A stretch of 64,000 nucleotides of DNA from the NCBI GenBank assembly GCA_024743435.1, contig JANSWO010000001.1, positions 1 through 64,000 on the forward strand, written 5' to 3'. A program made the translations under genes and the position numbers. Below are positions 41,453 through 51,024 of the stretch, in pieces (position 1 is the first letter of the stretch; each line of letters begins with the position of its first letter). The notes below the pieces were generated by a model. That model was not told where the DNA came from, ran no database searches, and saw nothing but the letters and a program-made list of their open reading frames with translations. This DNA comes from Pseudomonadaceae bacterium. GTDB lineage: Bacteria; Pseudomonadota; Gammaproteobacteria; Pseudomonadales; Azotimanducaceae.

Positions 41453-42201
41453 GCCTTGGCAACATTTGCGCAACTGAATTCACCGTCGCACTCGCCGAGG
41501 CGGGCGAGCGTGAAGCGCCGCATGTCCATGCTCAGGAAGTCGGCGTAGAGAATATTGTCAGCAAGAACCTCGCCCGCGCCACAAATGAGCTTCACGGCCT
41601 CCAGCGCTTGCAGAACGCCAATTGCGCCAACGGCCGGTGCGGCCACTCCGTTGGTTGCACAGTCGAGATCGGCGTCCTGTGCCTCTCGATACAGGCACCG
41701 GTAACAGGCTGAGCGTGGCTTGCGAAAATCAAACACGGCCAGTTGTCCCTGCCAGCGTATGGCTGCGCCAGACACCAGCGGCACGCGAGCGCGGTGGCAG
41801 GCATCGTTGACGGCATAGCGGGTTGTGAAGTTGTCGCAGGCATCGAGCACAACGGTGCAACCGTCGACGAGTGACGGCGAGAAACCATCGCTCTCAAGAA
41901 CGAGCGTCGTGTCGGAGTTGAGTCGGTTGATGCTGGCGGCAGCGGACTCGGTCTTGTCGAGACCGATAGATGCCTCGGCATGGGCAATCTGGCGTTGCAG
42001 GTTAGACAGTTCAACCTGGTCGTTGTCGCACAGAACGAGTGTGCCAACGCCGGCGGCGGCAAGGTAAAGCGCCGCGGGAGAACCCAGGCCGCCGAGACCC
42101 ACAATCAGAACCTTCGCATCCAGTAACGCTTGCTGACCGTCGATATCGATTTCCGGCAGCATGATCTGCCGGCTGTAGCGCAGCAGCTCCTCGTCGTTCA
42201 T
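41449..42201 (-). CDS. moeB: Molybdopterin-synthase adenylyltransferase MoeB / ThiF family
   Basis: 250 residues, E1-like Rossmann fold with nucleotide motif LIVGLGGLGSPAALYLAAAG and the contact region NLQRQIAH. It adenylates the C-terminus of a ubiquitin-like sulfur carrier (MoaD or ThiS). The first zinc pair CYRCLY is normal; the second reads C-x5-C (ECDGEFSC) instead of the common CxxC. The ATG overlaps the prmC stop (ATGA). MoeB versus ThiF cannot be settled here. Confidence 0.88.
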   Translation of the reverse strand: MNDEELLRYSRQIMLPEIDIDGQQALLDAKVLIVGLGGLGSPAALYLAAAGVGTLVLCDNDQVELSNLQRQIAHAEASIGLDKTESAAASINRLNSDTTLVLESDGFSPSLVDGCTVVLDACDNFTTRYAVNDACHRARVPLVSGAAIRWQGQLAVFDFRKPRSACYRCLYREAQDADLDCATNGVAAPAVGAIGVLQALEAVKLICGAGEVLADNILYADFLSMDMRRFTLARLGECDGEFSCANVAKA

Positions 42202-43016
42202 TCACCACTCCCGTTGTCTGGCCAGCGGCCGATGCTAACGCGATCAATTCCGGCGAGATCCTGGTGGCAGGCAATCTGCTGGAAGCCTTCGCTCGCCATG
42301 AGCTTCGCGACGCCCGCTGCTTGATCGTAGCCATGCTCCAGCATCAGCCAGCCACCTGGTTTCAGGTGGCGCCCCGAACCCGCAACGATGCGGCGAATGT
42401 CATCCAGTCCATCCGGGCCAGAGGCCAGTGCGGCTCTTGGTTCGTAGGATAACTCTGCCAGTGCTGGATGCGCTTCCGCGATGTACGGCGGATTGCTGAC
42501 GACCGCGGCAAACGGTGGCTCGTCGCCCGCCAGTGCCGCAAACCAGTCGCCCTGTCGAAATGTGATCTCTTTGAGGTGCGTGCGAGCGTTGGCTTGCGCG
42601 ATGGCGAGCGATGCGTCTGATTCGTCAGTGGCCGTTACCGTCAAGGCCTCGGCGAGGGCGATCGCAATGGCGCCGCTGCCGGTGCCCAGCTCCAGAACGC
42701 TTTCTCCGGACGGAATCACCTCCAGGGCAAGCTCCACCAACGTTTCCGTTTCCGGGCGTGGAATGAGGACATCGCGGGTCACCATGAGCGAGTGCCCGTA
42801 AAACTCCTGCCGGCCCAGCAGATAGGCCAAGGGCTCGCCTGCCTCGCGTCGATTAGCCAGCTCGGTCAGTCGCTTGAGTTCAGGCTCGCTCAGGGTTCGC
42901 TCCGGGTGCGCAAGAATGCTGGCTCGACCAACGTTGAGTACGTCGGCCAACAGCAGGTGAGCATCCAGTCGATCAAGCGCGCGGTGAGTGTTCTGCCAGG
43001 CGCTGATGGTTGCCAC
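42198..43016 (-). CDS. prmC: Release factor glutamine methyltransferase
   Basis: 272 residues from GTG 43016 (MATISAWQNTHRALDRLDA), 22 bases after prfA; TTG 43055 in the same frame would overlap prfA and is less likely. The SAM motif ELGTGSGAIAIALA and the catalytic NPPY are present. It methylates the GGQ glutamine of release factors, one of which, RF1, is encoded just upstream. Confidence 0.95.
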   Translation of the reverse strand: MATISAWQNTHRALDRLDAHLLLADVLNVGRASILAHPERTLSEPELKRLTELANRREAGEPLAYLLGRQEFYGHSLMVTRDVLIPRPETETLVELALEVIPSGESVLELGTGSGAIAIALAEALTVTATDESDASLAIAQANARTHLKEITFRQGDWFAALAGDEPPFAAVVSNPPYIAEAHPALAELSYEPRAALASGPDGLDDIRRIVAGSGRHLKPGGWLMLEHGYDQAAGVAKLMASEGFQQIACHQDLAGIDRVSIGRWPDNGSGE

Positions 43017-43038
43017 TGCGGGCTCGGCCTTCAAGGGA

Positions 43039-44133
43039 TTAACCGGAGTTCGCAAGTGCCGCGAGTGCGTCGGCCTGGTATTCCTGGATCAGCGGATCGA
43101 CGACCTGTTCCAGGGCGCCAGCCGTGATTTCGTCCAGCTTGTACAACGTCAGATTGATTCGGTGATCCGTCATTCGACCCTGGGGGAAATTGTAGGTGCG
43201 AATGCGCTCGGATCGATCACCTGAACCCACGAGGTTGCGCCGGGACTCGTCTTCTTCGTTTTTCTGCGCCTGAACCGCGACGTCTTTTAATTTCGCCTGC
43301 AGCAACGAGAGAGCGCGAGCCCGATTCTTGAGCTGCGAGCGCTCATCCTGGCATTCGACAACGATGCCGGTCGGCAGGTGAGTCAGGCGAACCGCGGAAT
43401 CGGTTTTGTTGACGTGCTGACCACCGGCCCCCGACGCACGGTACGTATCAACGCGCAGATCGCTTTTGTCGATGTCGACGTCTTCCACCTCATCCGCCTC
43501 GGGCAGCACCGCAACCGTACAGGCGGAGGTATGAATCCGGCCTTGGGATTCCGTCTCTGGAACGCGCTGCACCCGATGCACGCCGGACTCGAACTTAAGG
43601 TGTGAATACACATCTTTGCCTTCAACCCGGCAAATCACTTCTTTGTAGCCGCCGTGATCGCCCAGCCGTTCGGTCAGAATCTCGATGCGCCAGCCCTGGT
43701 TCTCCGCGTAGCGCGTGTACATGCGCAAAAGATCACCCGCGAAGATGGCGGCCTCGTCGCCGCCGGTGCCGGCGCGTACCTCCAGGAATACGTTTGCGCC
43801 GTCGTTCGGGTCCCTCGGCAACAGCAGCGTCTGGAGGTTGCTCTCCTGCGCCGCCAAGGCCTCTTCCAGCTCGGTAAGTTCTTCTTTCGCCAGCTCGCGC
43901 ATCTCTGGGTCGTCATCGGACATCAGCGCGCGGTTGTCCTCAATCTGGCCTATCAGCGCCTGCTGCGACTGGTAAGCCTTGATGACGGGTTCGACCTCGG
44001 CAAATTCCTTGGAGAAAGCGGTGAAGCGATTTCGATCTGAGACGACATCGGGGTCCGACAGCAGCCCGGATAGCTCGTCGTATCGATCGTTCAGCTGATC
44101 GAGTTTGCTGAGCATGGAATCGGAAATGGTCAT
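43039..44133 (-). CDS. prfA: Peptide chain release factor 1
   Basis: 364 residues. Stop-codon recognition motif PET (RVPETES) and catalytic GGQ ([17 protein letters not shown]) mark it as RF1. It reads UAA and UAG. Downstream of hemA and upstream of prmC in the conserved minus-strand order, but separated from hemA by 125 bases with a large palindrome. Confidence 0.97.
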   Translation of the reverse strand: MTISDSMLSKLDQLNDRYDELSGLLSDPDVVSDRNRFTAFSKEFAEVEPVIKAYQSQQALIGQIEDNRALMSDDDPEMRELAKEELTELEEALAAQESNLQTLLLPRDPNDGANVFLEVRAGTGGDEAAIFAGDLLRMYTRYAENQGWRIEILTERLGDHGGYKEVICRVEGKDVYSHLKFESGVHRVQRVPETESQGRIHTSACTVAVLPEADEVEDVDIDKSDLRVDTYRASGAGGQHVNKTDSAVRLTHLPTGIVVECQDERSQLKNRARALSLLQAKLKDVAVQAQKNEEDESRRNLVGSGDRSERIRTYNFPQGRMTDHRINLTLYKLDEITAGALEQVVDPLIQEYQADALAALANSG

Positions 44134-44167
44134 GAACGCGTACTACTCTTATGCCGGCGGTCAGTGA

Positions 44168-44239
44168 TGGGGTCAGAGTAAAGTGCCAGAGTAAGCTCTC
44201 AGAGTTGGGCGCCTACTCTGGCACTTTACTCTGACCCCA
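44168..44239. repeat. Perfect 26-bp palindrome, REP-like
   Basis: Bases 44168-44193 and 44214-44239 are perfect inverted repeats; the outer part reads TGGGGTCAGAGTAAAG and the loop is 20 bases. It lies between hemA and prfA. The end sequence GGGGTCAGAGT/ACTCTGACCCC resembles, from memory, interspersed palindromes linked to REP-associated tyrosine transposases in proteobacteria. A degenerate relative is at 58298-58352. As RNA it would form a very stable intercistronic hairpin. Confidence 0.85.
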
Positions 44240-44258
44240 CGGCTTGCGGTGCTCAACT

Positions 44259-45515
44259 CTAACGATCGAGATCGAAGATGTCGCCGATGTAGTGCAACAG
44301 ATCTGCGTTGTCATCAGCACTCGCTTTGCGGATGGCCACCGTTGGCGAGTGCGTGAACTTGTTTGTTAGAGCTCGCGTGAGTTGCTCCAGCACGACGTCT
44401 GCCGGTTCGCCGCGAGCTATCGCCTTGCGCGCTTTGTCGAGTTCGCTGTCAGCGGTGGCGCTCGCCTGCTGTCGATAGCGCATCACCATGTCGCCGGCGG
44501 CCTGCACGCGTCGTTCGCGGGTGTACGTTGTCGCTCCTTCGGTGACCAGAAGCTCAGCGCTGTCGGCTGCGCTCTGTCGCTTGCGCGCATTCTCTTCAAC
44601 GATGCTGGTCAGATCGTCGATGCTGTAGAGATAGACATCGCGCAACTCGCCGACCTCGGGTTCGATGTCCCGGGGCATGGCGATATCAACCATGAACACG
44701 GGTTTGTACCTGCGTCGCTTCAGTGCGCCTTCGACAGCGCCCTTGCCCAGCACCGGTAGTGGGCTGCCCGTTGAGCTGATGACGATGTCGTAGTGATGCA
44801 AATTTTCGGCGACGTCACCGAGTTGCATGGCGTCGGCGCCGAATGTGCGCGCAAGGTTTTCAGCGTTTGTCAGCGTGCGATTGGCGATTGCCATGCCACT
44901 GATGCCCTGTTCACGCAGATGCCGGGCAAGTAGCTCAGCGGTCTCACCGGCACCGATAATCAGAGCGCTGGCGTCTTCGAGGTCGGCAAAAATCTGACGT
45001 GCAAGAGTGACGGCAGCGTAGGCGACGGAAACCGGGTTCTGTCCGATGGCCGTATCCGAACGCACGCGCTTGGCGATGTTGAGTGTGTGTTGGCTCAGTA
45101 GATCGAGCTCTGGTCCCAGCGCGCCCGCAGCCCGGGCCACATCGTATGCTGTCTTCACCTGGCCAAGAATCTGCGGCTCGCCAAGCACCTGGGAATCCAG
45201 GCCCGCCGCGACTCGCATGACGTGCCGGGCTGCATCCTGATCCCAATGCACATAGGCGGCGCCGTGCAGCTCACCACGCTCAACGCTGCGATAGTCGGAT
45301 AGCCAATCGGCGACGTTCGCCGCATTTCCAGGGTCTGTTGCGCAGTAGAGCTCGGTGCGATTGCAGGTGGACAGAATCGCCGCCTCACGCACGTTACCGA
45401 TATCGCTGCGCAGGCGTGACAGCGCCTCACCGAGGCCTTCCTCGGTGATCGCGATCTGTTCGCGCAGAGCCAGTGAGGCTGTGCGGAAGTTGAGCCCATA
45501 TGCCAATATGGCCAT
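44259..45515 (-). CDS. hemA: Glutamyl-tRNA reductase
   Basis: 418 residues. Catalytic cysteine 51 is in ILSTCNRTELY. The NADPH domain has LIIGAGETAELLARHL, and the C-terminal dimerisation helix is intact. It starts tetrapyrrole synthesis from glutamyl-tRNA. Divergent from lolB, first gene of hemA-prfA-prmC-moeB. Confidence 0.97.
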   Translation of the reverse strand: MAILAYGLNFRTASLALREQIAITEEGLGEALSRLRSDIGNVREAAILSTCNRTELYCATDPGNAANVADWLSDYRSVERGELHGAAYVHWDQDAARHVMRVAAGLDSQVLGEPQILGQVKTAYDVARAAGALGPELDLLSQHTLNIAKRVRSDTAIGQNPVSVAYAAVTLARQIFADLEDASALIIGAGETAELLARHLREQGISGMAIANRTLTNAENLARTFGADAMQLGDVAENLHHYDIVISSTGSPLPVLGKGAVEGALKRRRYKPVFMVDIAMPRDIEPEVGELRDVYLYSIDDLTSIVEENARKRQSAADSAELLVTEGATTYTRERRVQAAGDMVMRYRQQASATADSELDKARKAIARGEPADVVLEQLTRALTNKFTHSPTVAIRKASADDNADLLHYIGDIFDLDR

Positions 45516-45577
45516 TACGTGGTCGGCTGCCGTTGGTGCACTGCGCGTGAGTCTAGCAAAAGTTGAGTTTTACCCCC

Positions 45578-46210
45578 ATGCGACCGTCACGCTTGCCCAA
45601 GGCTAAGCCGCTCTTTTTCCTCGGGCTTTTTTCGTTGATCAGTGGCTGTGTGACGGCGCCCACGCCGGCAACAGCCCCGGCTGCCGCCTCTATTGATGTG
45701 AGCGGCAAGCTGGGAGTTCGAACGGCCAGCGATGGCTTCTCGGCCAGCCTGCGCTATCAGCAGTTCGATGACGCCTTTCGAATCGAGCTATGGGGGCTTC
45801 TGGGGCAAGGCCGAACACTCATAGAGGGCGATGCCCAGCGCATCGGAATCACCAATGCCCGGGGCGAGCTCGTGGCCAGTGGTGAGCCCGAGCGGGTCAT
45901 GCTGCAGGAGCTGGGTTGGTCGCTGCCGTTGGCGGTGCTGCGCTACTGGGTTGCTGGCCAACCGGACCCGGATCAGCCGGTCGCCGCGGGTGGTGGCGGC
46001 GTCGACAGCCGTTACTTCAAGCAACGTGGCTGGGCGGTGACCGCCAAGCGTCTGGCACCGGTCGATGGTGTCTCCCTGCCAGGCCTGCTGGTACTCCAGC
46101 GCGGCTCGATCACGGCCCGAATTGCGCTGCGGGAGTGGCATCGCTACGAGCGGCCTTTTGATCCGTGGCCTAGCGAACCCGCCCAGCCGCTCAGCGAACG
46201 AGGCAGATGA
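45578..46210 (+). CDS. lolB: Outer-membrane lipoprotein receptor LolB
   Basis: 210 residues from ATG 45578 (MRPSRLPKAKPLFFLGLF). Lipobox SLISGC. The beta-barrel text VSGKLGVRTASDGFSASLRY and LELGWSLPLAVLRYW-like region match LolB. It receives lipoproteins from LolA at the outer membrane. ispE, its usual downstream neighbour, is missing. Confidence 0.93.
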   Translation: MRPSRLPKAKPLFFLGLFSLISGCVTAPTPATAPAAASIDVSGKLGVRTASDGFSASLRYQQFDDAFRIELWGLLGQGRTLIEGDAQRIGITNARGELVASGEPERVMLQELGWSLPLAVLRYWVAGQPDPDQPVAAGGGGVDSRYFKQRGWAVTAKRLAPVDGVSLPGLLVLQRGSITARIALREWHRYERPFDPWPSEPAQPLSERGR

Positions 46211-46218
46211 GACATAAG

Positions 46219-46238
46219 GCGGATTCAGGCGAATCCGC
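46219..46238 (+). terminator. Hairpin after lolB
   Basis: GCGGATTC (46219-46226) pairs perfectly with GAATCCGC (46231-46238) over loop AGGC, starting 9 bases after the lolB stop. No U-run follows. It may terminate or stabilise the lolB transcript and directly precedes the tRNA promoter. Confidence 0.4.
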
Positions 46239-46241
46239 GCA

Positions 46242-46270
46242 TTGACACCCCTTGACCGCATCCGGACAAT
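46242..46270 (+). promoter_or_regulatory. Sigma-70 type promoter for tRNA-Gln
   Basis: TTGACA (46242-46247), 17-base spacer, GACAAT (46265-46270). The -35 is consensus and the -10 differs at two positions from TATAAT. It would start transcription about 70 bases before the tRNA and may also serve prs. Confidence 0.7.
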
Positions 46271-46347
46271 GGCGGCCCTTTTCTTGGCACTGCCCACAAT
46301 CGCGTCGCTCACGTCACGCGCCCGGGGGGCCAGGGATTTTCTGAAAT

Positions 46348-46422
46348 TGGGGTGTCGCCAAGTGGTAAGGCAGCGGGTTTTGATCCCGCCATGCGCAGGT
46401 TCGAATCCTGCCACCCCAGCCA
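46348..46422 (+). tRNA. tRNA-Gln (anticodon TTG)
   Basis: 75 bases with CCA encoded. Acceptor arms TGGGGTG/CACCCCA, anticodon stem GCGGG/CCCGC around loop TTTTGAT giving anticodon TTG (46380-46382), and T-arm GCAGG-TTCGAAT-CCTGC. It reads CAA. Its place between lolB and prs is conserved in gammaproteobacteria. Confidence 0.97.
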
Positions 46423-46450
46423 GATTCGCGTAGCAGAGTAGGGCGTTCCG

Positions 46451-47392
46451 ATGAGTTTAATGGTGTTTTCGGGCAGCTCTAACACTGCGCTCGCAGGACG
46501 CGTGGTGCACCAGCTCCGAATGGAGATGGGTGCTGCCAAGGTTGGCCGCTTCAGCGATGGCGAAGTTAACGTCGAGATCGATGAAAACGTTCGCGGTCAG
46601 GACGTTTTCATCGTCCAGAGCACCTGCGCGCCCACCAACGACAACATCATGGAACTGGTGATCATGGCGGACGCCATGCGCCGTGCATCAGCCAGCCGCA
46701 TCACTGCCGTTATTCCGTATTTTGGCTACGCTCGCCAGGATCGTCGGCCGCGTTCGGCCCGGGTCGCGATTAGCGCGAAAGTGGTTGCCGACATGATGAG
46801 CACCTGTGGCATCGACCGCTTGCTTACGGTCGACCTGCACGCTGACCAGATTCAGGGCTTCTTCAATATGCCGGTCGATAACGTCTACGCATCGCCCGTG
46901 CTGGTTGATGACGCGCTCGACCAGAAGTACAAGAACCCGATCGTCGTGTCACCTGACGTGGGTGGCGTAGTGAGAGCCAGGGCGATCGCCAAACAGCTCA
47001 ATGACAGTGATCTGGCCATCATCGACAAGCGCCGGCCGCGGGCGAATGAATCCCAGGTCATGAACGTGATTGGTGATGTGAACGAGCGCTCCTGCATTCT
47101 GGTCGACGATATCGTCGACACTGCTGGCACCTTGTGTACTGCTGCCAGTGCGCTGAAAGAGCGTGGCGCCCGCAGGGTCGTGGCTTACGTGACCCACCCG
47201 GTGTTTTCGGGCAAGGCCATCAAGCGCATCAGCGCTTCAGATTTTGACGAGATTGTTGTGACTGACACGATCCCTCTGAGCGATCAGGCGAAGGATTGCA
47301 AGAAAATCAGACAGCTCAGTCTCGATACTCTGCTTGCCGAGGCGATTCGCCGGGTGAGTAACGAGGAAAGCATCAGCGCTATGTTTCGATAG
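46451..47392 (+). CDS. prs: Ribose-phosphate pyrophosphokinase
   Basis: 313 residues starting [16 protein letters not shown]. The catalytic-site text YARQDRR, the [12 protein letters not shown] signature and the PRPP loop [13 protein letters not shown] are present. It makes PRPP for nucleotides, histidine, tryptophan and NAD. Just 28 bases after tRNA-Gln, so co-transcription is likely. Confidence 0.98.
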   Translation: MSLMVFSGSSNTALAGRVVHQLRMEMGAAKVGRFSDGEVNVEIDENVRGQDVFIVQSTCAPTNDNIMELVIMADAMRRASASRITAVIPYFGYARQDRRPRSARVAISAKVVADMMSTCGIDRLLTVDLHADQIQGFFNMPVDNVYASPVLVDDALDQKYKNPIVVSPDVGGVVRARAIAKQLNDSDLAIIDKRRPRANESQVMNVIGDVNERSCILVDDIVDTAGTLCTAASALKERGARRVVAYVTHPVFSGKAIKRISASDFDEIVVTDTIPLSDQAKDCKKIRQLSLDTLLAEAIRRVSNEESISAMFR

Positions 47393-47457
47393 CGCATGAT
47401 CGGTCGCCACTGTGGTCGCGCTGTGGCAGCCGTTTTACCAGCAACCCGGAGAAAGTT

Positions 47458-48129
47458 ATGTCCAATAAGATAGAACTCGCTGCGGAACTGCGCCAGGACG
47501 TAGGGAAAGGTGCGAGCCGCCGCCTACGTCGTTCAGGCAATGCAGTTCCTGGCATTTTGTATGGTGGTGTCCGTGAGCCCATCAATCTGACCTTCAAGTA
47601 CAACGAGCTGAACAAAGCGATGGAGGCGGAGTCGTTTTACTCCCAGATCCTGAACCTGAGCTTTGACGGTCAGGACCAGCAGGCAGTTGTTCGTGATCTG
47701 CAGCGCCACCCCGCCACCGGGCGTGTACAGCACATCGACTTCCTGCGTATCCGCGCAGATCGCATGATCACGGTGTCAGTGCCGATTCACTTCCTCAATG
47801 AAGAGACGAACGCGGCGGTGAAAGCCGGCGGTTCGATCTCGCACACCATGAACGAAGTGGAAGTGAGCTGTCTGCCTGGCGATCTGCCCGAGTTCCTGGA
47901 ACTCGATATCGCTGGCCTCGAAGAGGGGCACGCGCTGCATCTGTCAGACATCAAGATGCCTGAAGGCGTGACGATTGTTGCCCTGGCTCTGGGTGAAGAC
48001 CACGACCAACCTGTCGCCAGCGTCGTGCCTAAGCGCGCTGAAGTAGAAGAGGTTGACGAGGATGTAGCCGGCGGCGATGCGGATGCTGGTGACGCCAGCG
48101 CTGATGCCAGCGAAGGCGACGAGGACTAG
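47458..48129 (+). CDS. rplY: 50S ribosomal protein L25, long Ctc/TL5 form
   Basis: 223 residues: 5S-rRNA-binding N-terminal domain (about 1-95, with KGASRRLRRSGNAVPGILYG) plus the C-terminal beta domain found in the Ctc/TL5 type, then an acidic alanine-rich tail. E. coli has only the short form. GGAGA precedes the ATG. Confidence 0.96.
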   Translation: MSNKIELAAELRQDVGKGASRRLRRSGNAVPGILYGGVREPINLTFKYNELNKAMEAESFYSQILNLSFDGQDQQAVVRDLQRHPATGRVQHIDFLRIRADRMITVSVPIHFLNEETNAAVKAGGSISHTMNEVEVSCLPGDLPEFLELDIAGLEEGHALHLSDIKMPEGVTIVALALGEDHDQPVASVVPKRAEVEEVDEDVAGGDADAGDASADASEGDED

Positions 48130-48159
48130 TCAGCCCCAGGGCTGGCTCGTCTGTTTTCG

Positions 48160-48182
48160 CGAGGGGCCGTGCAGGCCCCTCG
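48160..48182 (+). terminator. Hairpin between rplY and pth
   Basis: CGAGGGGCC (48160-48168) pairs perfectly with GGCCCCTCG (48174-48182) around a GTGCA loop. It may be an intercistronic attenuator or terminator; no U-run follows. A GTG in its loop (48169) is in the pth frame but is not favoured as its start. Confidence 0.45.
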
Positions 48183-48204
48183 GCAAGACAACTGGCAATC
48201 GATA

Positions 48205-48822
48205 GTGGCCATTCGCCTCATAGTGGGCCTGGGAAATCCCGGCCCAGAGTTTGCTGGTACCCGGCACAATATCGGCGCGGATTGGCTTGAAGCGCTCGCC
48301 TGGCGTGCAAACATTCCCCTCAAGAGTGAATCCCGCCTGCACGGGCTGCTGGGCAGGGGCGTGGTCGCTGATCGAGACGTACGATTGCTGGTGCCAACGA
48401 CCTTTATGAATCGCAGTGGCCTGTCGGTGGCAGCTACCGCCAACTACTTCAAGATCGAACCGGAAGAGATTCTGGTCGCCTATGACGAAATGGCTTTCGA
48501 ACCCGGTGTCATTCGTTTGAAAACGGGTGGTGGTGCCGGCGGGCACAACGGGATCCGTGATCTGATCGACAGCCTCGGCAAGGCCGCGCGCTTTCACCGG
48601 TTGCGAATCGGTGTCGGCCACCCGGGCTCCGCAGCCAAAGTCACCCGTTACCTGACTCAGCAGAAGATGCCTGAATCGGAGCGGGGCAGCATAGAAGAGC
48701 AGTGGCGGCTCAGCGACGTATTGCCGCTGTTGTTGGCGGGTGATTTCGAAAACGCGATGAACCGCTTGCACGCTCCGCCTCCGTCAACCGACAACGAGCA
48801 ATCAGAAGCCGACAAGCAGTAA
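48205..48822 (+). CDS. pth: Peptidyl-tRNA hydrolase
   Basis: 205 residues from GTG 48205 (MAIRLIVGLGNPGPEFAGTR); GTG 48169 would add 12 residues encoded across the hairpin. The catalytic histidine is in TRHNIG; FMNRSG and GGGAGGHNGIR are diagnostic. It releases peptides from stalled peptidyl-tRNA. Confidence 0.95.
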   Translation: MAIRLIVGLGNPGPEFAGTRHNIGADWLEALAWRANIPLKSESRLHGLLGRGVVADRDVRLLVPTTFMNRSGLSVAATANYFKIEPEEILVAYDEMAFEPGVIRLKTGGGAGGHNGIRDLIDSLGKAARFHRLRIGVGHPGSAAKVTRYLTQQKMPESERGSIEEQWRLSDVLPLLLAGDFENAMNRLHAPPPSTDNEQSEADKQ

Positions 48823-48927
48823 GCCGGCGTTATGGTGTTGATGACTGTCAATGCGCCCGGTTGTTACGCGCGCTGTACGCGACCTGCTGCCAGAGTGGCA
48901 AAGACCTGTTTTTCTTAGGAGTTAATG

Positions 48928-50019
48928 ATGGGATTTACTTGCGGCATCGTTGGCTTGCCGAACGTCGGCAAATCCACCCTGTTCAATGCGCTGACCAAAG
49001 CCGGAATCGATGCTGAGAACTTTCCGTTCTGCACGATCGAACCGAACACCGGCGTCGTACCCGTTCCGGACCCAAGGCTGAAAGCCATCAGCGACATCGT
49101 TGTGCCGCAGAAAACGATTGCCTCAACGATGGAATTTGTCGATATCGCAGGGCTGGTAGCGGGCGCATCCAAAGGGGAGGGGCTGGGTAACAAGTTTCTC
49201 GCGCACATCCGGGAGACCCAGGCGATTGCCCATGTCGTTCGCTGTTTCGAGGATGACAACATCGTGCATGTCTCCGGCGGTATCTCGCCGCTCGACGATG
49301 TCGAAGTCATCAATACCGAGCTGGCACTGGCGGATCTGGACACGATGGAGCGCGCGAAGGACCGGTTGCGTCGAGTCGCCAATGCGGGCGACAAAGAAGC
49401 CAAGACCAAGCTGGTGCTGATCGACAAGGTCATAGAAGGCATCGATGCGGGCAAACCTGTGCGCGCGCTGGATCTTAGCGCTGATGAGCGGCTCATGCTG
49501 CGCGACTACCACCTGATCACCAGCAAGCCGGTGATGTACATCGCCAACGTCGCTGAGGACGGCTTCGAGAACAACCCACACCTGGACCGGCTGCGCGAGA
49601 TCGCCGACGCCGAAGCCTCTATCGTCGTGCCTATCTGCAACAAGATTGAAGCCGAGATTTCGGAGCTGGAGGACGATGAGCGCACTGAGTTTCTCGAGGC
49701 GCTAGGTATTGAAGAGCCCGGGCTGAACCGGGTGATCCGCGCCGGTTACTCCCTCCTTGGCCTGCAAAGCTATTTCACGGCGGGAGAGAAAGAAGTGCGT
49801 GCATGGACCATTCCTGACGGTGCATTGGCTCCCCAGGCGGCGGCTGTCATTCATACGGACTTTGAGAAAGGCTTCATTCGCGCAGAAGTTGTCGGCTATG
49901 ACGATTTCATCACCCATGGCGGTGAGCAGGGCGCAAAAGACGCCGGCAAATGGCGCCTGGAAGGTAAGGACTACCTGGTGAAAGACGGCGACGTTGTACA
50001 CTTCCGGTTCAACGTCTAA
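48928..50019 (+). CDS. ychF: Redox-regulated ATPase YchF
   Basis: 363 residues from ATG 48928, matching the E. coli start and length; the adjacent ATG 48925 is too close to AGGAG at 48916. The P-loop GLPNVGKST and a C-terminal TGS domain are visible. It is an Obg-family protein that prefers ATP and associates with ribosomes. Its position after pth is conserved. Confidence 0.97.
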   Translation: MGFTCGIVGLPNVGKSTLFNALTKAGIDAENFPFCTIEPNTGVVPVPDPRLKAISDIVVPQKTIASTMEFVDIAGLVAGASKGEGLGNKFLAHIRETQAIAHVVRCFEDDNIVHVSGGISPLDDVEVINTELALADLDTMERAKDRLRRVANAGDKEAKTKLVLIDKVIEGIDAGKPVRALDLSADERLMLRDYHLITSKPVMYIANVAEDGFENNPHLDRLREIADAEASIVVPICNKIEAEISELEDDERTEFLEALGIEEPGLNRVIRAGYSLLGLQSYFTAGEKEVRAWTIPDGALAPQAAAVIHTDFEKGFIRAEVVGYDDFITHGGEQGAKDAGKWRLEGKDYLVKDGDVVHFRFNV

Positions 50020-50047
50020 CCCCACACCGACTGCCGAAGAGAGTCCT

Positions 50048-50800
50048 ATGTCGACGACCAATGATCAAAACAATCCGTACAGCGCACCGACGAGTACGCT
50101 CGAGGATGTGTCCGTCGAAGGCGGCGGCAGCATAGAGGCGACGCTTGCTGGCGACTCTGAGCTTCTGGTTGGCGATGTGCTCAAGGAAGCCTGGGAGAAG
50201 GTGCATGGCATCAAGCTGCCAGTTTTGGTGGCCCTGATCGGCGGCACCATCGCGATCTATGTGGTGATGGCAGTGCTTGCGGTTGTGATCGGTTTTGCCG
50301 GTTCTGCGCTGGGTTCGTCCGTTGGCTTCATGCTGTCCATCGTGATTGTGTTCATTGCCTACCTAGCGGTGGTGCCCCTGTACGCGGGTATTCTGCTGAT
50401 CGGCCTGCGGCAAAGTGTTTCGGCTCCTGTCAGCGTTGGCATAGCCTTTTCATTATTTGATCGAACCTTGCCGATTCTAGGTGTGGTTGTACTGGTATCG
50501 ATTGCGGTCAACATCGGCATGCTGCTGTTCGTGCTGCCTGGCCTCTACCTCATGATCGCGCTTCTGCTTGCCATGCCGTTGTTGGTGGAGAAGCGGTTGG
50601 GTGTGATCGAGTCGCTCAAAGTCAGTGCGCAACTGAGCCATAAGCAATTCCTGAACCTCGCGCTCATCGTGCTCGTTGTCGGCATCGTTGTTGCCCTGAG
50701 CGCGTTCACCATCATTGGCCTGATCTGGTCGATCCCATGGGCGCTGATGGCGATTTCCATCTGCTACCGCAACCTCGCTGGCGTGACCGTCGAGCACTAG
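50048..50800 (+). CDS. Membrane protein of unknown function
   Basis: 250 residues from ATG 50048. A hydrophilic N-terminus of about 55 residues includes the NNPYSAP motif seen at the start of many small bacterial membrane proteins. Five or six membrane helices follow, several with repeated small residues. It lies 28 bases after ychF and may share its transcript. No catalytic motif is visible. Confidence 0.75.
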   Translation: MSTTNDQNNPYSAPTSTLEDVSVEGGGSIEATLAGDSELLVGDVLKEAWEKVHGIKLPVLVALIGGTIAIYVVMAVLAVVIGFAGSALGSSVGFMLSIVIVFIAYLAVVPLYAGILLIGLRQSVSAPVSVGIAFSLFDRTLPILGVVVLVSIAVNIGMLLFVLPGLYLMIALLLAMPLLVEKRLGVIESLKVSAQLSHKQFLNLALIVLVVGIVVALSAFTIIGLIWSIPWALMAISICYRNLAGVTVEH

Positions 50801-51024
50801 CCCGTCGCGGGCCAACCTCAGCAGCACAGGAATGCTGTGCCGAAGGTCACAGCAATTCGCGGCGCTTCATTGGACACTACCGTGGCAGAGCTTATGGCCG
50901 TGCGAACGCGGCTGAGCGCGGCTGGCGACAGCCGATTTGCGAACGTAGTCCCAATGCCGGTAAGTTGGGGGCTCGCCCGGGAAGGCGTGCTCGCCGCACG
51001 GCAAGCAGTTTGGAGGTTGTAGCT
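50801..51024. other. Intergenic region with small hairpins
   Basis: 224 bases with no supported gene. GCCCG-TCG-CGGGC right after the stop at 50800 and GCACAG-GAATG-CTGTGC nearby could end the upstream transcript. An open frame spanning the region has no ribosome-binding site and reads as arginine-rich shadow sequence. Confidence 0.4.

Noticed and set aside
50737-51024. Upstream extension of the small secreted protein frame
   Set aside because: Arginine-rich text without a start signal, overlapping the preceding membrane-protein gene; the GGAGG-preceded ATG at 51025 begins a normal signal peptide.
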